64,000 bases of DNA, taken from assembly GCF_005217615.1 (NCBI RefSeq), contig NZ_SZNK01000001.1, forward strand, positions 4,342,001 through 4,406,000, in the 5' to 3' direction. How positions within the stretch are numbered: the first letter of the stretch is position 1; each line of letters starts with the position of its first letter. Source of the DNA: Brevibacillus antibioticus. Its GTDB lineage: Bacteria; Bacillota; Bacilli; Brevibacillales; Brevibacillaceae. Below are positions 1-8,477 of this stretch, piece after piece. A program made the translations under genes and the position numbers. The notes under the pieces were generated by a model that saw only the letters and a list, made by a program, of their open reading frames with translations, was not told the origin of the DNA and searched no databases.

Positions 1-600
1 ATATTGCAAGGCTTTGTCTCCATCCAGCTTTTGCAGACCCTTTTTTAGATTAATATCGTAGGCACCTTTATCTGTTGGGTCATGATAATACATGTTTTTT
101 TCTACATTGATCTCGACTCCGCCTACTGCATCAATCAAAGCCTTGAAGCCTTCAAAGTCAGTAATCACGTAACGATCAACCGGAAGTCCAGTGAACTGAC
201 TAACTGTTTCCATTGCCAGCTCAGGTCCACCTTCTACAATCGCAGAGTTGATCCGCGAACTGCCTCTACCGGGAATATCTACATACGTATCACGTAGGAT
301 TGAAAACATGTCATAACGTTTCCCCGTAGGATCGATGCTGACCAGCATCATGGAGTCAGAACGAGGAAGCCCGTTATTTTTCATTCCTCTGCGGTCTACT
401 CCCATCAGCAGGATATTGACACGTTCCTTGCCATCCCACTCAGGTATTTCTGCTGCTTTGGTGGAATTCCCACCACTAGGCGGTGCGATGTTAGGCTCTT
501 GAATATTTTGAGCAAATTGATAAAAAGAGTATCCGTAATATCCAGCTGTCGCAGCCATCACGACAAGCAAAAGAAGCAACACTCGTTTCCATATTTTCAT
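1..600 (-). CDS. LCP (LytR-CpsA-Psr) family ligase, C-terminus cut by window edge
   Basis: Seen: 200 codons read from ATG at 600 to the left edge without a stop; AAAGGTGG lies just upstream of the start. Residues ~5-24 are a hydrophobic signal-anchor, followed by a Pro/Gly/Ser linker, then conserved LCP blocks: ILLMGVDRR, RSDSMMLVSID and SILRDTYVDIPG. Known: LCP enzymes are membrane-anchored extracytoplasmic transferases that move wall teichoic acid or other undecaprenyl-linked glycopolymers to peptidoglycan; the conserved Asp and Arg residues bind the pyrophosphate lipid. Inferred: a cell-envelope polymer ligase. Which paralogue it is cannot be told. The catalytic domain continues beyond the window, so completeness cannot be judged. 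Confidence 0.88.
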   Translation of the reverse strand, partial: MKIWKRVLLLLLVVMAATAGYYGYSFYQFAQNIQEPNIAPPSGGNSTKAAEIPEWDGKERVNILLMGVDRRGMKNNGLPRSDSMMLVSIDPTGKRYDMFSILRDTYVDIPGRGSSRINSAIVEGGPELAMETVSQFTGLPVDRYVITDFEGFKALIDAVGGVEINVEKNMYYHDPTDKGAYDINLKKGLQKLDGDKALQY

Positions 601-724
601 AAAGTCCACCTTTATTCTCTCTATCCTCAGTTGATGTCATCTCTCCACTTTGTCTAGTATACTCGAATTCGACAAAATTGGAGCAGCCTTTATTTGGGTA
701 CCCATCACTTTATAAACATTTTAG

Positions 725-753
725 TTTACAAAGTTTCAAAAACTCACTATACT
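725..753 (+). promoter_or_regulatory. Sigma-A promoter of the MFS gene
   Basis: TTTACA at 725-730 and TATACT at 748-753 with a 17-base spacer, 35 bases before the GTG start at 788. Confidence 0.7.
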
Positions 754-787
754 GTTCTTATCCATAATGGGTAAGGGGTGCATTCGC

Positions 788-2017
788 GTGATATCACCGT
801 CAGCTTTCCTCAATCGCTATCCACGTGAGGCCATTTTTTTCCTCATCGCCAGCTTTATCAACTCCTCCGGGAGCGCCTTTATGTGGCCACTTACTACCTT
901 ATACGTACATACCATTTTGCAACGCTCGATGACAGAAGCTGGATTCGTCTTGATGATCCAATCTCTGGCTGGAATCTTCGGCCAATTCATCGGCGGATCG
1001 TTGTTTCATCGACTAGGTGCCAAGCGTCTCATTGTCGGTGCATTGATTTTTCAAGGACTTATTCAATTTTCCATTCCTTTCGTTCAGAGCTGGCCTTTCT
1101 ACCTGATACTCATGATGGGGCTTGGCTTTACGTTCAACCTATCGTTTCCTGCCATTCAGGCATTTATCGGCTTTCGTTGGAAGGAACAGCGCCGAGAATT
1201 GTTTAACATCGTCTATGTCGGAAACAACCTAGGGATGGCAATCGGTACCGCGTTGGCTGGAGTCATTGCCACTTTATCCTTCCAGCTTACGTTTTGGTTC
1301 AACAGCACGAGCACCTTACTCTTTGCCTTGTTTTTCTTCCTTTTCATGAAGAATATTTCGCATCAGGATCTGGTAGGTGAGCAACAGGAGGAACAGCAAA
1401 AACACCGCGAGAAAAACAACTTTACCCTGCTATTGCGGTACCAGTTGTATTTGTTTATGGCATTGGGCGCAGCACTCATTTTCTTTTCCAATACGGTTTG
1501 GAACACAGGCGTTGCTCCTTACATTACAGAGCAGGGTATGCCATTGTCATCGTATAGCTGGCTGTGGACCATCAACGGGATTATCATTTTTGCTGGCCAG
1601 CCCATCACGTCCTGGATCAAGCGGTTGTTGAATCAGAGCTTGTCTGCCCAACTCGTCGTCAGTGCCATCGCGTATGCTGTCGGTTTTGGGTGTATGCTTG
1701 TCTACCACGGTAGTTATTACGCATTTGTTGTCGGAATGGTTATCACTACATTTGGAGAAATGCTCATCTCGCCCACTATTCCTACTTTTATATCGGAAAA
1801 AACCGGAGAGAATGCTCCCTTTTATTTGGGGGTCGTAGGGGCAATTACAACTGGCGGAAGGCTCTTGGGGCCGCTGGCTATGGGGTTCATGTATGACCAT
1901 GGTGGCATTCATCCAACTCTGTTCTTGGCAACGCTTGTCTCTGCGGGTTCGGTTCTGCTCTGTCTGTTACATGCTTATTTTCATCGGGAAAATCAAGCAG
2001 AGGTTGCTAAATACTGA
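788..2017 (+). CDS. MFS transporter (probable drug or metabolite efflux)
   Basis: Seen: 409 residues with about twelve hydrophobic segments. The GTG at 788 is preferred over the in-frame ATG at 767 because AAGGGGTG (773-780) sits 7 bases before it, whereas the ATG has no ribosome site. An MFS signature-like stretch (GGSLFHRLGAKR) follows the second membrane segment. A charged loop of Glu, Gln and Lys near the middle separates two six-helix halves. Known: members of the major facilitator superfamily move small solutes with proton exchange; this arrangement resembles the YttB/multidrug group. It is a monocistronic gene converging on the anti-sigma gene. The substrate is unknown. Confidence 0.85.
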   Translation: MISPSAFLNRYPREAIFFLIASFINSSGSAFMWPLTTLYVHTILQRSMTEAGFVLMIQSLAGIFGQFIGGSLFHRLGAKRLIVGALIFQGLIQFSIPFVQSWPFYLILMMGLGFTFNLSFPAIQAFIGFRWKEQRRELFNIVYVGNNLGMAIGTALAGVIATLSFQLTFWFNSTSTLLFALFFFLFMKNISHQDLVGEQQEEQQKHREKNNFTLLLRYQLYLFMALGAALIFFSNTVWNTGVAPYITEQGMPLSSYSWLWTINGIIIFAGQPITSWIKRLLNQSLSAQLVVSAIAYAVGFGCMLVYHGSYYAFVVGMVITTFGEMLISPTIPTFISEKTGENAPFYLGVVGAITTGGRLLGPLAMGFMYDHGGIHPTLFLATLVSAGSVLLCLLHAYFHRENQAEVAKY

Positions 2018-2031
2018 TTTCAATTGCAAAG

Positions 2032-2067
2032 AAGCCGCCCGATCCCTATTACAGGAACGAGCGGCTT
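2032..2067. terminator. Weak bidirectional terminator
   Basis: AAGCCGC and GCGGCTT arms between the converging MFS and anti-sigma genes; U-tracts are short on both sides. Confidence 0.4.
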
Positions 2068-2077
2068 GTTCATTACA

Positions 2078-3784
2078 CTACTTCTTTTCTCCCTTGATTT
2101 GCACTTCCCAATCGACTTTGTTCTCTTTTATTACATGATCGAGGAAGACTGTTATTTCCTTCACATCTTTTTTCTGAAAGAGCACTTCTAGCTTCCCTTC
2201 GAGTTTTATCGTACCATTTTGGTTTTCTTTTTTGTTGACCATTAACCTTACTACTCTGGCCTCATTCCCGTTTTCGTCCTTTACCGTCAATAGCTTTGGA
2301 AGTCCCACAATATCTTTGGCAAGAATGGCTTCCACTGGAATATCGATTGAGGTATTCTCCTCATTAACTTCCATTTCGATCGATTTAAACGTGATTTGGT
2401 TCCCAGCAACATCTACTTTTTTCGGATTTTTCTCCAGTTCAGCAAGAGATAGCTTGGTTTGAGAAGAGACTTTCTCTCCTGTATAGACAGCATCGAGCTT
2501 CATTGTCAAGTTTTTTGCTGGGTCCAGTGGCATGTACGTATGGACAAAACTCGTACTTGGCTGCCACTTCGTTGTGAAGTCAACCGACGAACCATAGCTC
2601 ATGCCTATGATATTGAGATTGTGATCCCTTTCATCGGATTTAATCATATCATCCCATTTGCCCACTACAGTCCCCTTTTCATCGACAAGCTCGTAACGAA
2701 AACCCGCCACTACTTTCTCATTCAGATTGCTGTTTGAGAACTCTAGCTGCGTAGCAGTGGGGGCAAAGCGCGCTTCTTTTAGCTCTATTGTTGCCCCTGT
2801 TGTAGTTTCTAACTTCTTGTTCAACGCTACTTTTTTCATGGCTGCTTTTGCTGGTCGCATATCAATCGGGATATCGAAATTCCACGTGCCTTTCGTATCT
2901 GTCAGGCGCTTCACGCGCATTTCCAAAATCAATTCGTCCGGCATCGGATTCTCTTCATTAAAGTATACACCCAGTTGTCCTCCGTAGGCGAAGTTTTCAC
3001 CGTTCGGCAGCGGCAGCCATCTCAGCAATTCCGATTTATCATCTAAATACGTGATTACTTTGCCATTTTTATCTTTCAGTCGAACTTCCCTGAATTCATG
3101 AACAGTGTCACCTGAAATAATTGAGAACTGATCCTTCCAGAACGAAGGAATTTTTTTGCCTGACGAGTCCTTCACCGAGCCCAGAACCATGATACGCAAG
3201 GGATCGGCTACAACTGCACTGATTTCCATGGTCAGACCTTGGTCTGTCACCTTCATGTCAAGCGGCTGTACAAAGCCGTTTTCTGCCGCTTTCTTCACGC
3301 CAATGTCCGTCTGCTTTTTATCAAACAGGTCAACTACTTGTTTCGCATTGTAAGGTCCTTTTGTTACCGTGATCTCACTCGGATTGATCGATGCATAGAT
3401 TCCATTCATATAGCTCGCAAACGTAGGAGAAACTGCTGTTCCGAATGTAACCACCATAGCCAACCCTGCAACTGCAATCGTCGTTTTCTTCACAATATCC
3501 ACACTCCGCTTTTTCCAATTTATTTGAACCGGTTGTTTTTGAACGGGTTTGAGTACGTTCATCGGGTAAGCGGGGAGCTTGTCTATGACATTTTGGATGG
3601 TTTCCTCCGTCTGCCATACATCTTCCGCTTCATAATCGGATGTATCCAGCTCATCCAAATATTGCTCAAACTCGAACTGGCACGAACTGCATGTATCCAG
3701 ATGCCGTTGTACTTCTTGTTTCACTCGCAAAGGAAGCTTATCTTCCAGATACGAGTTCAGCATGAATTTATCCAAGCATGTCAT
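2078..3784 (-). CDS. Anti-sigma factor with zinc-finger head and DUF4179-type extracellular region
   Basis: Seen: 568 residues. The N-terminus has H28-x3-C32-x2-C35 in a helix-rich context, the zinc-containing anti-sigma (ZAS/zf-HC2) pattern. A single membrane helix lies near residues 98-120. The rest (about 440 residues) is extracytoplasmic, in the style of DUF4179/DUF5643. The start ATG overlaps the sigma-gene stop (ATGA). Known: such proteins hold their partner ECF sigma factor at the membrane and release it on an envelope signal. Inferred: it binds the sigma factor encoded at 3781-4335, and the large outer region senses the signal. The nature of the signal is not visible. Confidence 0.9.
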   Translation of the reverse strand: MTCLDKFMLNSYLEDKLPLRVKQEVQRHLDTCSSCQFEFEQYLDELDTSDYEAEDVWQTEETIQNVIDKLPAYPMNVLKPVQKQPVQINWKKRSVDIVKKTTIAVAGLAMVVTFGTAVSPTFASYMNGIYASINPSEITVTKGPYNAKQVVDLFDKKQTDIGVKKAAENGFVQPLDMKVTDQGLTMEISAVVADPLRIMVLGSVKDSSGKKIPSFWKDQFSIISGDTVHEFREVRLKDKNGKVITYLDDKSELLRWLPLPNGENFAYGGQLGVYFNEENPMPDELILEMRVKRLTDTKGTWNFDIPIDMRPAKAAMKKVALNKKLETTTGATIELKEARFAPTATQLEFSNSNLNEKVVAGFRYELVDEKGTVVGKWDDMIKSDERDHNLNIIGMSYGSSVDFTTKWQPSTSFVHTYMPLDPAKNLTMKLDAVYTGEKVSSQTKLSLAELEKNPKKVDVAGNQITFKSIEMEVNEENTSIDIPVEAILAKDIVGLPKLLTVKDENGNEARVVRLMVNKKENQNGTIKLEGKLEVLFQKKDVKEITVFLDHVIKENKVDWEVQIKGEKK

Positions 3785-4335
3785 AGGTAGAGGTCCCCTC
3801 CTTTCCCCGAATTCGTAATGGCATTTTTGAGCTTGGCCCTGCCTCTGGAAAGACGTGTTCGCACCGTACTGATGGGAACACCCAGCTCCTCGCTAATTTC
3901 TTCGTAGCTCAAAAATTGGAGGTAACGCAGTTCCAGGACGACGCGGTATTTAGACTCCAGGGTCATCATTCGATTTTGCAAAAAGACTTTCTGCTCTTTT
4001 GCAAGGTACTCAAGTTCAGGTGTATGACTGGTAGCCAGTTCAATCTCTGCATCTATAACCGTAAGCGTCCGTTTGCGGTTACGCAGTTCATCAAAGCAAT
4101 AATTGGTGGCAATCCTGTAGAGCCAGGCACCAAATTCGTAGCTTTTGCTGTAGTCACCCAAATGGTAATACACCTTGATAAAGATCTCCTGAGCCATGTC
4201 TTGCTCAAGATGCGGCTGTCCAATCATCTTGCGAATGAGCAATCTGACCCTTTTGTTATATTTTTGTATGATCTGAGAATACGCCTCCTTGTTCCCTCGG
4301 AGGACCTCCTCAATGATCAGCCTATCGTCCTGCAT
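3781..4335 (-). CDS. ECF (group 4) RNA polymerase sigma factor
   Basis: Seen: 184 residues with sigma region 2 (DMAQEIFIKVYYH, FGAWLYRIATNYCFDELR) and region 4 with a helix-turn-helix (YEEISEELGVPISTVRTRL). There is no region 1.1 or 3. The ATG at 4335 is chosen over one at 4356 because GGGGAGGAAG sits 4 bases before it. Known: ECF sigmas redirect RNA polymerase to stress or envelope promoters and are held by a co-encoded anti-sigma factor. The 4-base overlap with the downstream anti-sigma gene indicates translational coupling. Autoregulation is usual for the family, but I could not fix a clear ECF-type promoter here. Confidence 0.93.
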   Translation of the reverse strand: MQDDRLIIEEVLRGNKEAYSQIIQKYNKRVRLLIRKMIGQPHLEQDMAQEIFIKVYYHLGDYSKSYEFGAWLYRIATNYCFDELRNRKRTLTVIDAEIELATSHTPELEYLAKEQKVFLQNRMMTLESKYRVVLELRYLQFLSYEEISEELGVPISTVRTRLSRGRAKLKNAITNSGKGGDLYL

Positions 4336-4356
4336 CTGTCTTCCTCCCCATATCAA

Positions 4357-4380
4357 AACCTGTATCGAGGGCTACAGGTT
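4357..4380. promoter_or_regulatory. Perfect inverted repeat in the sigma-operon leader
   Basis: AACCTGTA and TACAGGTT (8-base arms, 8-base loop) lie 22 bases upstream of the sigma start. This could be an operator or an mRNA hairpin. Confidence 0.5.
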
Positions 4381-4485
4381 CAAAAAGGTACGCTGCGCAG
4401 CTATCACCTTTTTTCTTGTACACCTTAATACGACGGAAAATGGTGGAAAAAGATCGCAATTTTTTTGAAAAATTTTATGTAAGTG

Positions 4486-4515
4486 AAAAAACCTCCCATT
4501 GACGGGAGATTTTTT
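4486..4515. terminator. Symmetrical intrinsic terminator
   Basis: CTCCC/GGGAG stem (4493-4497 and 4504-4508) flanked by A6 and T6, so it can work in both directions. It separates the SDR gene from the sigma operon. Confidence 0.6.
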
Positions 4516-4521
4516 CATACC

Positions 4522-4552
4522 AAAAAAGCTGCCGAGGGCATTCCCGACAGCT
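4522..4552 (-). terminator. Terminator of the SDR gene
   Basis: Ten-base-pair stem (AGCT.../...AGCT, 4527-4552, with G-U pairs) followed on the minus strand by a T6 run. Confidence 0.75.
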
Positions 4553-4574
4553 AATGAAACAATGGCAACGATCT

Positions 4575-5276
4575 TCAGTTGTTTCTCACTGGTGGGCAGG
4601 TAAGCGACTTTCCGTTGTCTTTCGGCCCAAGTCCGATGATGTACGGTACCGCTACACGGCTCCACTCTACTGGATTCGGTGCGGTGTCCACATCTTCTGG
4701 TGAGCATGAATGGAGCATGGCAGTATCGATACTGCCTCCTGGATCAAGCGTCACGGCGGCCATTCCCTCAGGCAATTCGGCTGCCAATGATTGCGTCAAT
4801 CCTTCGATGGCGAATTTCGAAGCGCAGTACGGCGATAAAAACGCTTCCCCGTGTCTTCCCCAGTACGAGCTAATATTGACGACGACTCCGCCATTTGCGC
4901 GCTGAACCATAAACGGTAAAAAAGCGCGAATTACATAGAAGACGCCATTCACATTGATGTCCATTACTCTCGAAAACTCATTTGCCGCTAGACCAATGAC
5001 TGGGCTGTTCCGGTTTATAATAGAAGCATTATTAATCAACAGATCGGGAACGCCCACCTCGGCTCTGACTTCCTCTGCCCACTTTTCCACTTGCTCCATG
5101 ATCGAAACATCGACGACAGAAAAATGATGCTGTTCTCCGAATTGATGACGCAATCCTTGCACCTCTTTTTCCGAACGACCGCAGCCTGCAACTGTCCAGC
5201 CTGCTTCGTGAAAACGCTCGACCATCTCCCTGCCCAACCCACGTGTCACGCCTGTAATCAATACCAGCTTGTTCAA
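4575..5276 (-). CDS. Short-chain dehydrogenase/reductase (SDR)
   Basis: Seen: 233 residues from TTG at 5276, which has GGAGGGGG 8 bases upstream; longer in-frame starts would read back into the repeat element and are rejected. It has the TGVTRGLG cofactor loop near the N-terminus, NNAS, and the catalytic pattern ISSYWG...YCASK. Known: classical SDRs are soluble Rossmann-fold NAD(P)H oxidoreductases; the YxxxK pair is catalytic. Inferred: carbonyl or alcohol oxidoreductase of unknown substrate. A 10-base inverted repeat overlaps its promoter region (5293-5325). It is monocistronic, with its own terminator. Confidence 0.9.
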   Translation of the reverse strand: MNKLVLITGVTRGLGREMVERFHEAGWTVAGCGRSEKEVQGLRHQFGEQHHFSVVDVSIMEQVEKWAEEVRAEVGVPDLLINNASIINRNSPVIGLAANEFSRVMDINVNGVFYVIRAFLPFMVQRANGGVVVNISSYWGRHGEAFLSPYCASKFAIEGLTQSLAAELPEGMAAVTLDPGGSIDTAMLHSCSPEDVDTAPNPVEWSRVAVPYIIGLGPKDNGKSLTCPPVRNN

Positions 5277-5292
5277 TTTCTCTCCCCCTCCA

Positions 5293-5325
5293 TTATTATA
5301 CTTAATAAACATTTTAGTATAATAA
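5293..5325. promoter_or_regulatory. Operator-like inverted repeat before the SDR gene
   Basis: TTATTATACT (5293-5302) and AGTATAATAA (5316-5325) are perfect 10-base arms with a 13-base spacer, 17 bases from the TTG start. Each arm contains a -10-like hexamer. The regulator is unknown. Confidence 0.55.
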
Positions 5326-5357
5326 CAAAAGGGAATCAATCCCAATAAATTTGAGTT

Positions 5358-5862
5358 GGGGCTGTAGTGGTGGGGAGGAAACAGGAGAAAACGCTCAGAT
5401 TCTAGGTCCACCCACTGGGAGATTGACTGCCCGACTCCATGCAAAAAGCGAAACCGCGTCCAAAGTAGTTCTTTCAGGATGTGTTTCAGAGGTGGACGCT
5501 TAAGAGCGTGTTTCGCTTTTTGCATTGCGTCTCGGTCGGTGTCCCTAAGATCTTCGCTTTTTTCTCCTGTTTCCTCTACGAGCTTTCCATGTAAATCGGT
5601 TTTTAAAAGTCTTAAAAGAATGTAAGATGCCATCAGTAACGACAGAGAAGAATATTTCCAGGCGTAGCGACTTGTGGAGTCCTACCGAGCGGAGAAGGGA
5701 TTCGCGGGCAACAGAAACGCAACCGTGCCCATACGGCGTAGCGGCTACCACTTTTGCGTTTCCCCGCGAATCCCTTCGGAGCGGACAGTCTTAACCCTCA
5801 GATGGACGGAGCCTGGAGCCTGGAGCCTAGACTGGAAATATTCTTCTCTTCACTACAGCCCC
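5358..5862 (+). repeat. 505-bp double-hairpin repeat with terminal inverted repeats, copy 1
   Basis: Seen: ends GGGGCTGTAGTG (5358-5369) and CACTACAGCCCC (5851-5862) are exact inverted repeats. The left half folds through 17-base arms at 5375-5391/5560-5576 and 16-base arms at 5439-5454/5510-5525. The right half folds through 17-base arms at 5645-5661/5832-5848, 14-base arms at 5695-5708/5763-5776 and 9-base arms at 5714-5722/5754-5762. No plausible gene lies inside. A second copy, same orientation, is at 27769-28265. Inferred: a non-autonomous mobile element (MITE-like) or a structured RNA unit. A GGAGCCT triplet tandem near 5810-5829 is present as only two units in copy 2. Confidence 0.85.
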
Positions 5863-5874
5863 ATTTCAAGTCCG

Positions 5875-5903
5875 TCAAAAAAGACGCCCGTTACCGGGCG
5901 CCT
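5875..5903 (-). terminator. Terminator of the bacilliredoxin gene
   Basis: CGCCCG/CGGGCG hairpin (5885-5900) followed by T6 on the minus strand; it lies only 12 bases from the right end of the repeat. Confidence 0.8.
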
Positions 5904-5922
5904 CGTGATGTTTCGTACTTTC

Positions 5923-6351
5923 TTATTTGTAAGTGTCGTAAGCGTTGGTCAACAAGCCAGCGATTGTCGCCAGTTCATTGTTCTCGATCTGATGACGCTC
6001 GACCATGGTCATGATTTTGCCATCTTTCATGATCGCGAAGGATGGGGAAGACGGAGCATAGCCTTCGAAATACTCACGTGCTTTTGCAGTCGCTTCCTTG
6101 TCTTGACCTGCGAATACAGTGAAGATGTTATCCGGCTTTGTAGCGTGATTCAAGGAATGTACAACTGCTGGACGAGCGAGTCCTGCTGCGCAGCCACAAA
6201 CCGAGTTCACGACAACAAGTGTCAGGCCTTTTGCATTTGGCAGTGCTTGCTCTACTTCTTCAGCAGTGCGAAGCTCTTGAAAACCGTTGCGAGTCAACTC
6301 ATCGCGCATTGGTTGAATTACTTGGCTCATATACGCTTCATAAGACATCAT
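5923..6351 (-). CDS. BrxA/BrxB family bacilliredoxin
   Basis: Seen: 142 residues, the family's usual length, with the C52-G-C54 motif in NSVCGCAAG and the family region ARPAVVHSL. AAAGGAGAG lies upstream of the first of two ATG codons. Known: bacilliredoxins (YphP/YqiW, DUF1094) are thioredoxin-fold proteins that remove bacillithiol from S-bacillithiolated proteins after oxidative stress. Inferred: cytosolic redox repair protein; it cannot be assigned to BrxA or BrxB with certainty. A TATAAT-like box is near 6396-6401, between this gene and the RNase J end, so it probably has its own promoter. Confidence 0.92.
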   Translation of the reverse strand: MMSYEAYMSQVIQPMRDELTRNGFQELRTAEEVEQALPNAKGLTLVVVNSVCGCAAGLARPAVVHSLNHATKPDNIFTVFAGQDKEATAKAREYFEGYAPSSPSFAIMKDGKIMTMVERHQIENNELATIAGLLTNAYDTYK

Positions 6352-6430
6352 TGGGCAATCTCTCCTTTATATCACGTGTTCAACTTACTTATTATTATAC
6401 CCCGACTGCGCCTACCCGAGAAAGCAGAAG

Positions 6431-8083
6431 CTACACTTCCATCAAAATGGTAAGAATCATTGGGTTACGGCCTGTTTTTTCATAAATGAATGGTTTAATC
6501 ACTTCATTAATCTGTGACTTCAGCTCAGACCATTCCTTGATTTTCTTATCTAATGCTTCCTGAAGACGTCCACGAACGAGCTGTGTCGCTTCCTGAATCA
6601 AGGATTCAGAGCCGCGTACGTATACGAAGCCGCGGCTCACGATATCTGGGCCCGTCAAAATTTTGAAGTTCTTCATATCCAGGCTGACAACCACGACCAT
6701 CAAGCCATCCTCAGCCAAATGCTTACGGTCGCGCAGGACGATATTGCCCACATCGCCGATACCACTGCCATCAATGAGGACAATCCCTGCTTGTACTTTA
6801 CTGAGCCACGCTTTTTCGCGGTTACAATTCAGCACTTCGCCGTTGTCCATAATAAAGATGTTGCTCTCCTCGATCCCAACCTGTTGGGCCAGCTTGGAGT
6901 GAGTCTTGAGCATCCGATATTCCCCATGGATCGGAATGAAATATTTCGGACGAATAAAGTTGAGCATGAGCTTCAACTCTTCGCTGCTACCATGACCGGA
7001 TGCGTGAATATCAAATTCGTGACTCAATACTACGTTGGCACCTGCACGATACAGCTTGTCTATCGTACGGCTTACGTTGATCGTATTGCCTGGAATCGGG
7101 GATGCAGAAATGATCACCGTATCTTCCGGATAAATGGAAACCGTGCGATGGGAACCAGATGCAATCCGAGTCAACGCTGCCATCGGCTCACCTTGACTGC
7201 CTGTGCAAATAATCAGTACTTGGTTGTCCGCGTAGTTGTCGATGTGCTTAATATCAATCAGCATGCCCTCTGGCATCTGGATATAGCCCAGCTCTTGACC
7301 AATCAAGAAAACCTTTTCCATACTGCGGCCAATAACCGCCACTTTGCGATTGCACTGCTCTGCAGCATCTACCACCTGTTGCAGGCGATGCACGTTGGAA
7401 GCGAAGGTAGCCAGAATGATGCGTCCACGCGCTTTGCGTACCACATCGAGAATCCCTTCCCCTACCGACCTCTCTGACATCGTAAATCCAGGGCGCTCAC
7501 TGTTCGTACTATCAGACAAAAGCGCCAAAACGTCCCCGCTCGCACCAAAGCGTGCAATTTTTCCGTACTCCGTTGTTTGTCCGACTGGTGTCATGTCAAA
7601 CTTGAAGTCACCTGTGTGTATGACCATTCCCTCTGGTGTATGGAGCACAATTCCCAGGGAGTCTGGAATACTGTGGTTCGTCCGGAAGAATGTCGCCTTC
7701 AGCTTCGCAAAAGGAATTTCCGTATCTTCCGAAATCGGAATCAGCTTCACTTCATTTTGCAAACGGTGCTCTTCCAGCTTCGCCTTGACCAAGCCCAGGG
7801 TCAGACGACCACCGTAAATCGGCACCTTGATTTGTCGTAAAATATAAGGAATCGCACCAATGTGATCCTCATGTCCGTGCGTTAACAAAAGTGCTTTGAT
7901 CTTGTGCTGGTTGTCCACTAAATAGGAAACATCCGGGATAACCAGATCAATACCGAACATTTCATTTTCAGGGAATTTAACCCCACAGTCAATGATGATG
8001 ATTTCGTCCTCATACTCGACGCAGTACATATTTTTTCCGATCTCGCCGAGGCCGCCCATCGCGAAAATCTTAACGTCGCTCAA
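6431..8083 (-). CDS. rnjA: Ribonuclease J (J1-type)
   Basis: Seen: 550 residues from TTG at 8083; AGGAGG (8091-8096) is 7 bases upstream, while the upstream ATG at 8101 overlaps the ribosome site itself. Metallo-beta-lactamase motif THGHEDHIG near residue 75, beta-CASP region with SDSTNSE and FASNVHRLQQ, IHGEYRM, and the C-terminal ending RNPMILTILMEV typical of RNase J. Known: RNase J is a zinc-dependent 5'-3' exonuclease and endonuclease for mRNA turnover and rRNA processing. The HGHEDH motif fits J1 rather than J2, which has a degenerate motif. The symbol is by family resemblance; a second paralogue may exist elsewhere. Confidence 0.92.
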   Translation of the reverse strand: MSDVKIFAMGGLGEIGKNMYCVEYEDEIIIIDCGVKFPENEMFGIDLVIPDVSYLVDNQHKIKALLLTHGHEDHIGAIPYILRQIKVPIYGGRLTLGLVKAKLEEHRLQNEVKLIPISEDTEIPFAKLKATFFRTNHSIPDSLGIVLHTPEGMVIHTGDFKFDMTPVGQTTEYGKIARFGASGDVLALLSDSTNSERPGFTMSERSVGEGILDVVRKARGRIILATFASNVHRLQQVVDAAEQCNRKVAVIGRSMEKVFLIGQELGYIQMPEGMLIDIKHIDNYADNQVLIICTGSQGEPMAALTRIASGSHRTVSIYPEDTVIISASPIPGNTINVSRTIDKLYRAGANVVLSHEFDIHASGHGSSEELKLMLNFIRPKYFIPIHGEYRMLKTHSKLAQQVGIEESNIFIMDNGEVLNCNREKAWLSKVQAGIVLIDGSGIGDVGNIVLRDRKHLAEDGLMVVVVSLDMKNFKILTGPDIVSRGFVYVRGSESLIQEATQLVRGRLQEALDKKIKEWSELKSQINEVIKPFIYEKTGRNPMILTILMEV

Positions 8084-8186
8084 TCTCTTTCCTCCTAACA
8101 TCGTCGTGCATGATTATGGGAATCCGAACCAAGCATGCCATTCTTATTATATCACAACGTAAGACGTTCGTTTCACCCAGTCTTGT

Positions 8187-8420
8187 CTATTCCACACATT
8201 CATCTTCGGTCAATAATCGAATACTGATACTCCAAATCGGCAACTCGTTCATCCGTAACGACACTTGCTCTCGCCAGAAGTCGCGCTTCGCATAAGAATC
8301 ACCCGTCCATACCTCCGTTATTTCTCCTGAAGAGTGCCAGGAACGCCAAATAAGGGAATGAGCAAGTAATGCATCCAATACCTCCCGCACTTCATTATCA
8401 TTATTTTCCACGAATGACAT
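8187..8420 (-). CDS. Small hypothetical protein
   Basis: Seen: 77 residues, acidic N-terminus, several Trp residues, no membrane segment and no motif I recognise. It lies between RNase J and a divergent DUF3889 gene. The ribosome site before ATG 8420 is poor, which lowers confidence, but amino acid composition looks protein-like. No function can be proposed. Confidence 0.5.
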   Translation of the reverse strand: MSFVENNDNEVREVLDALLAHSLIWRSWHSSGEITEVWTGDSYAKRDFWREQVSLRMNELPIWSISIRLLTEDECVE

Positions 8421-8477
8421 TCCGAAAAGTCTTCAAAATACATGGCAAGCCATTTCGAAAAGGAGAGGGATAAGCAA

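Noticed and set aside
82..297. 71-aa plus-strand frame
   Set aside because: Antisense to the LCP gene, no ribosome site.
5277..5633. N-terminal extension of the SDR gene to an ATG at 5633 (352 aa in all)
   Set aside because: The extra 119 codons lie in the promoter and in the palindromic repeat and look non-coding; TTG 5276 has a perfect ribosome site.
5674..6453. 259-aa plus-strand open frame
   Set aside because: It crosses half of the repeat and runs antisense to the bacilliredoxin gene; composition is not protein-like and there is no ribosome site.
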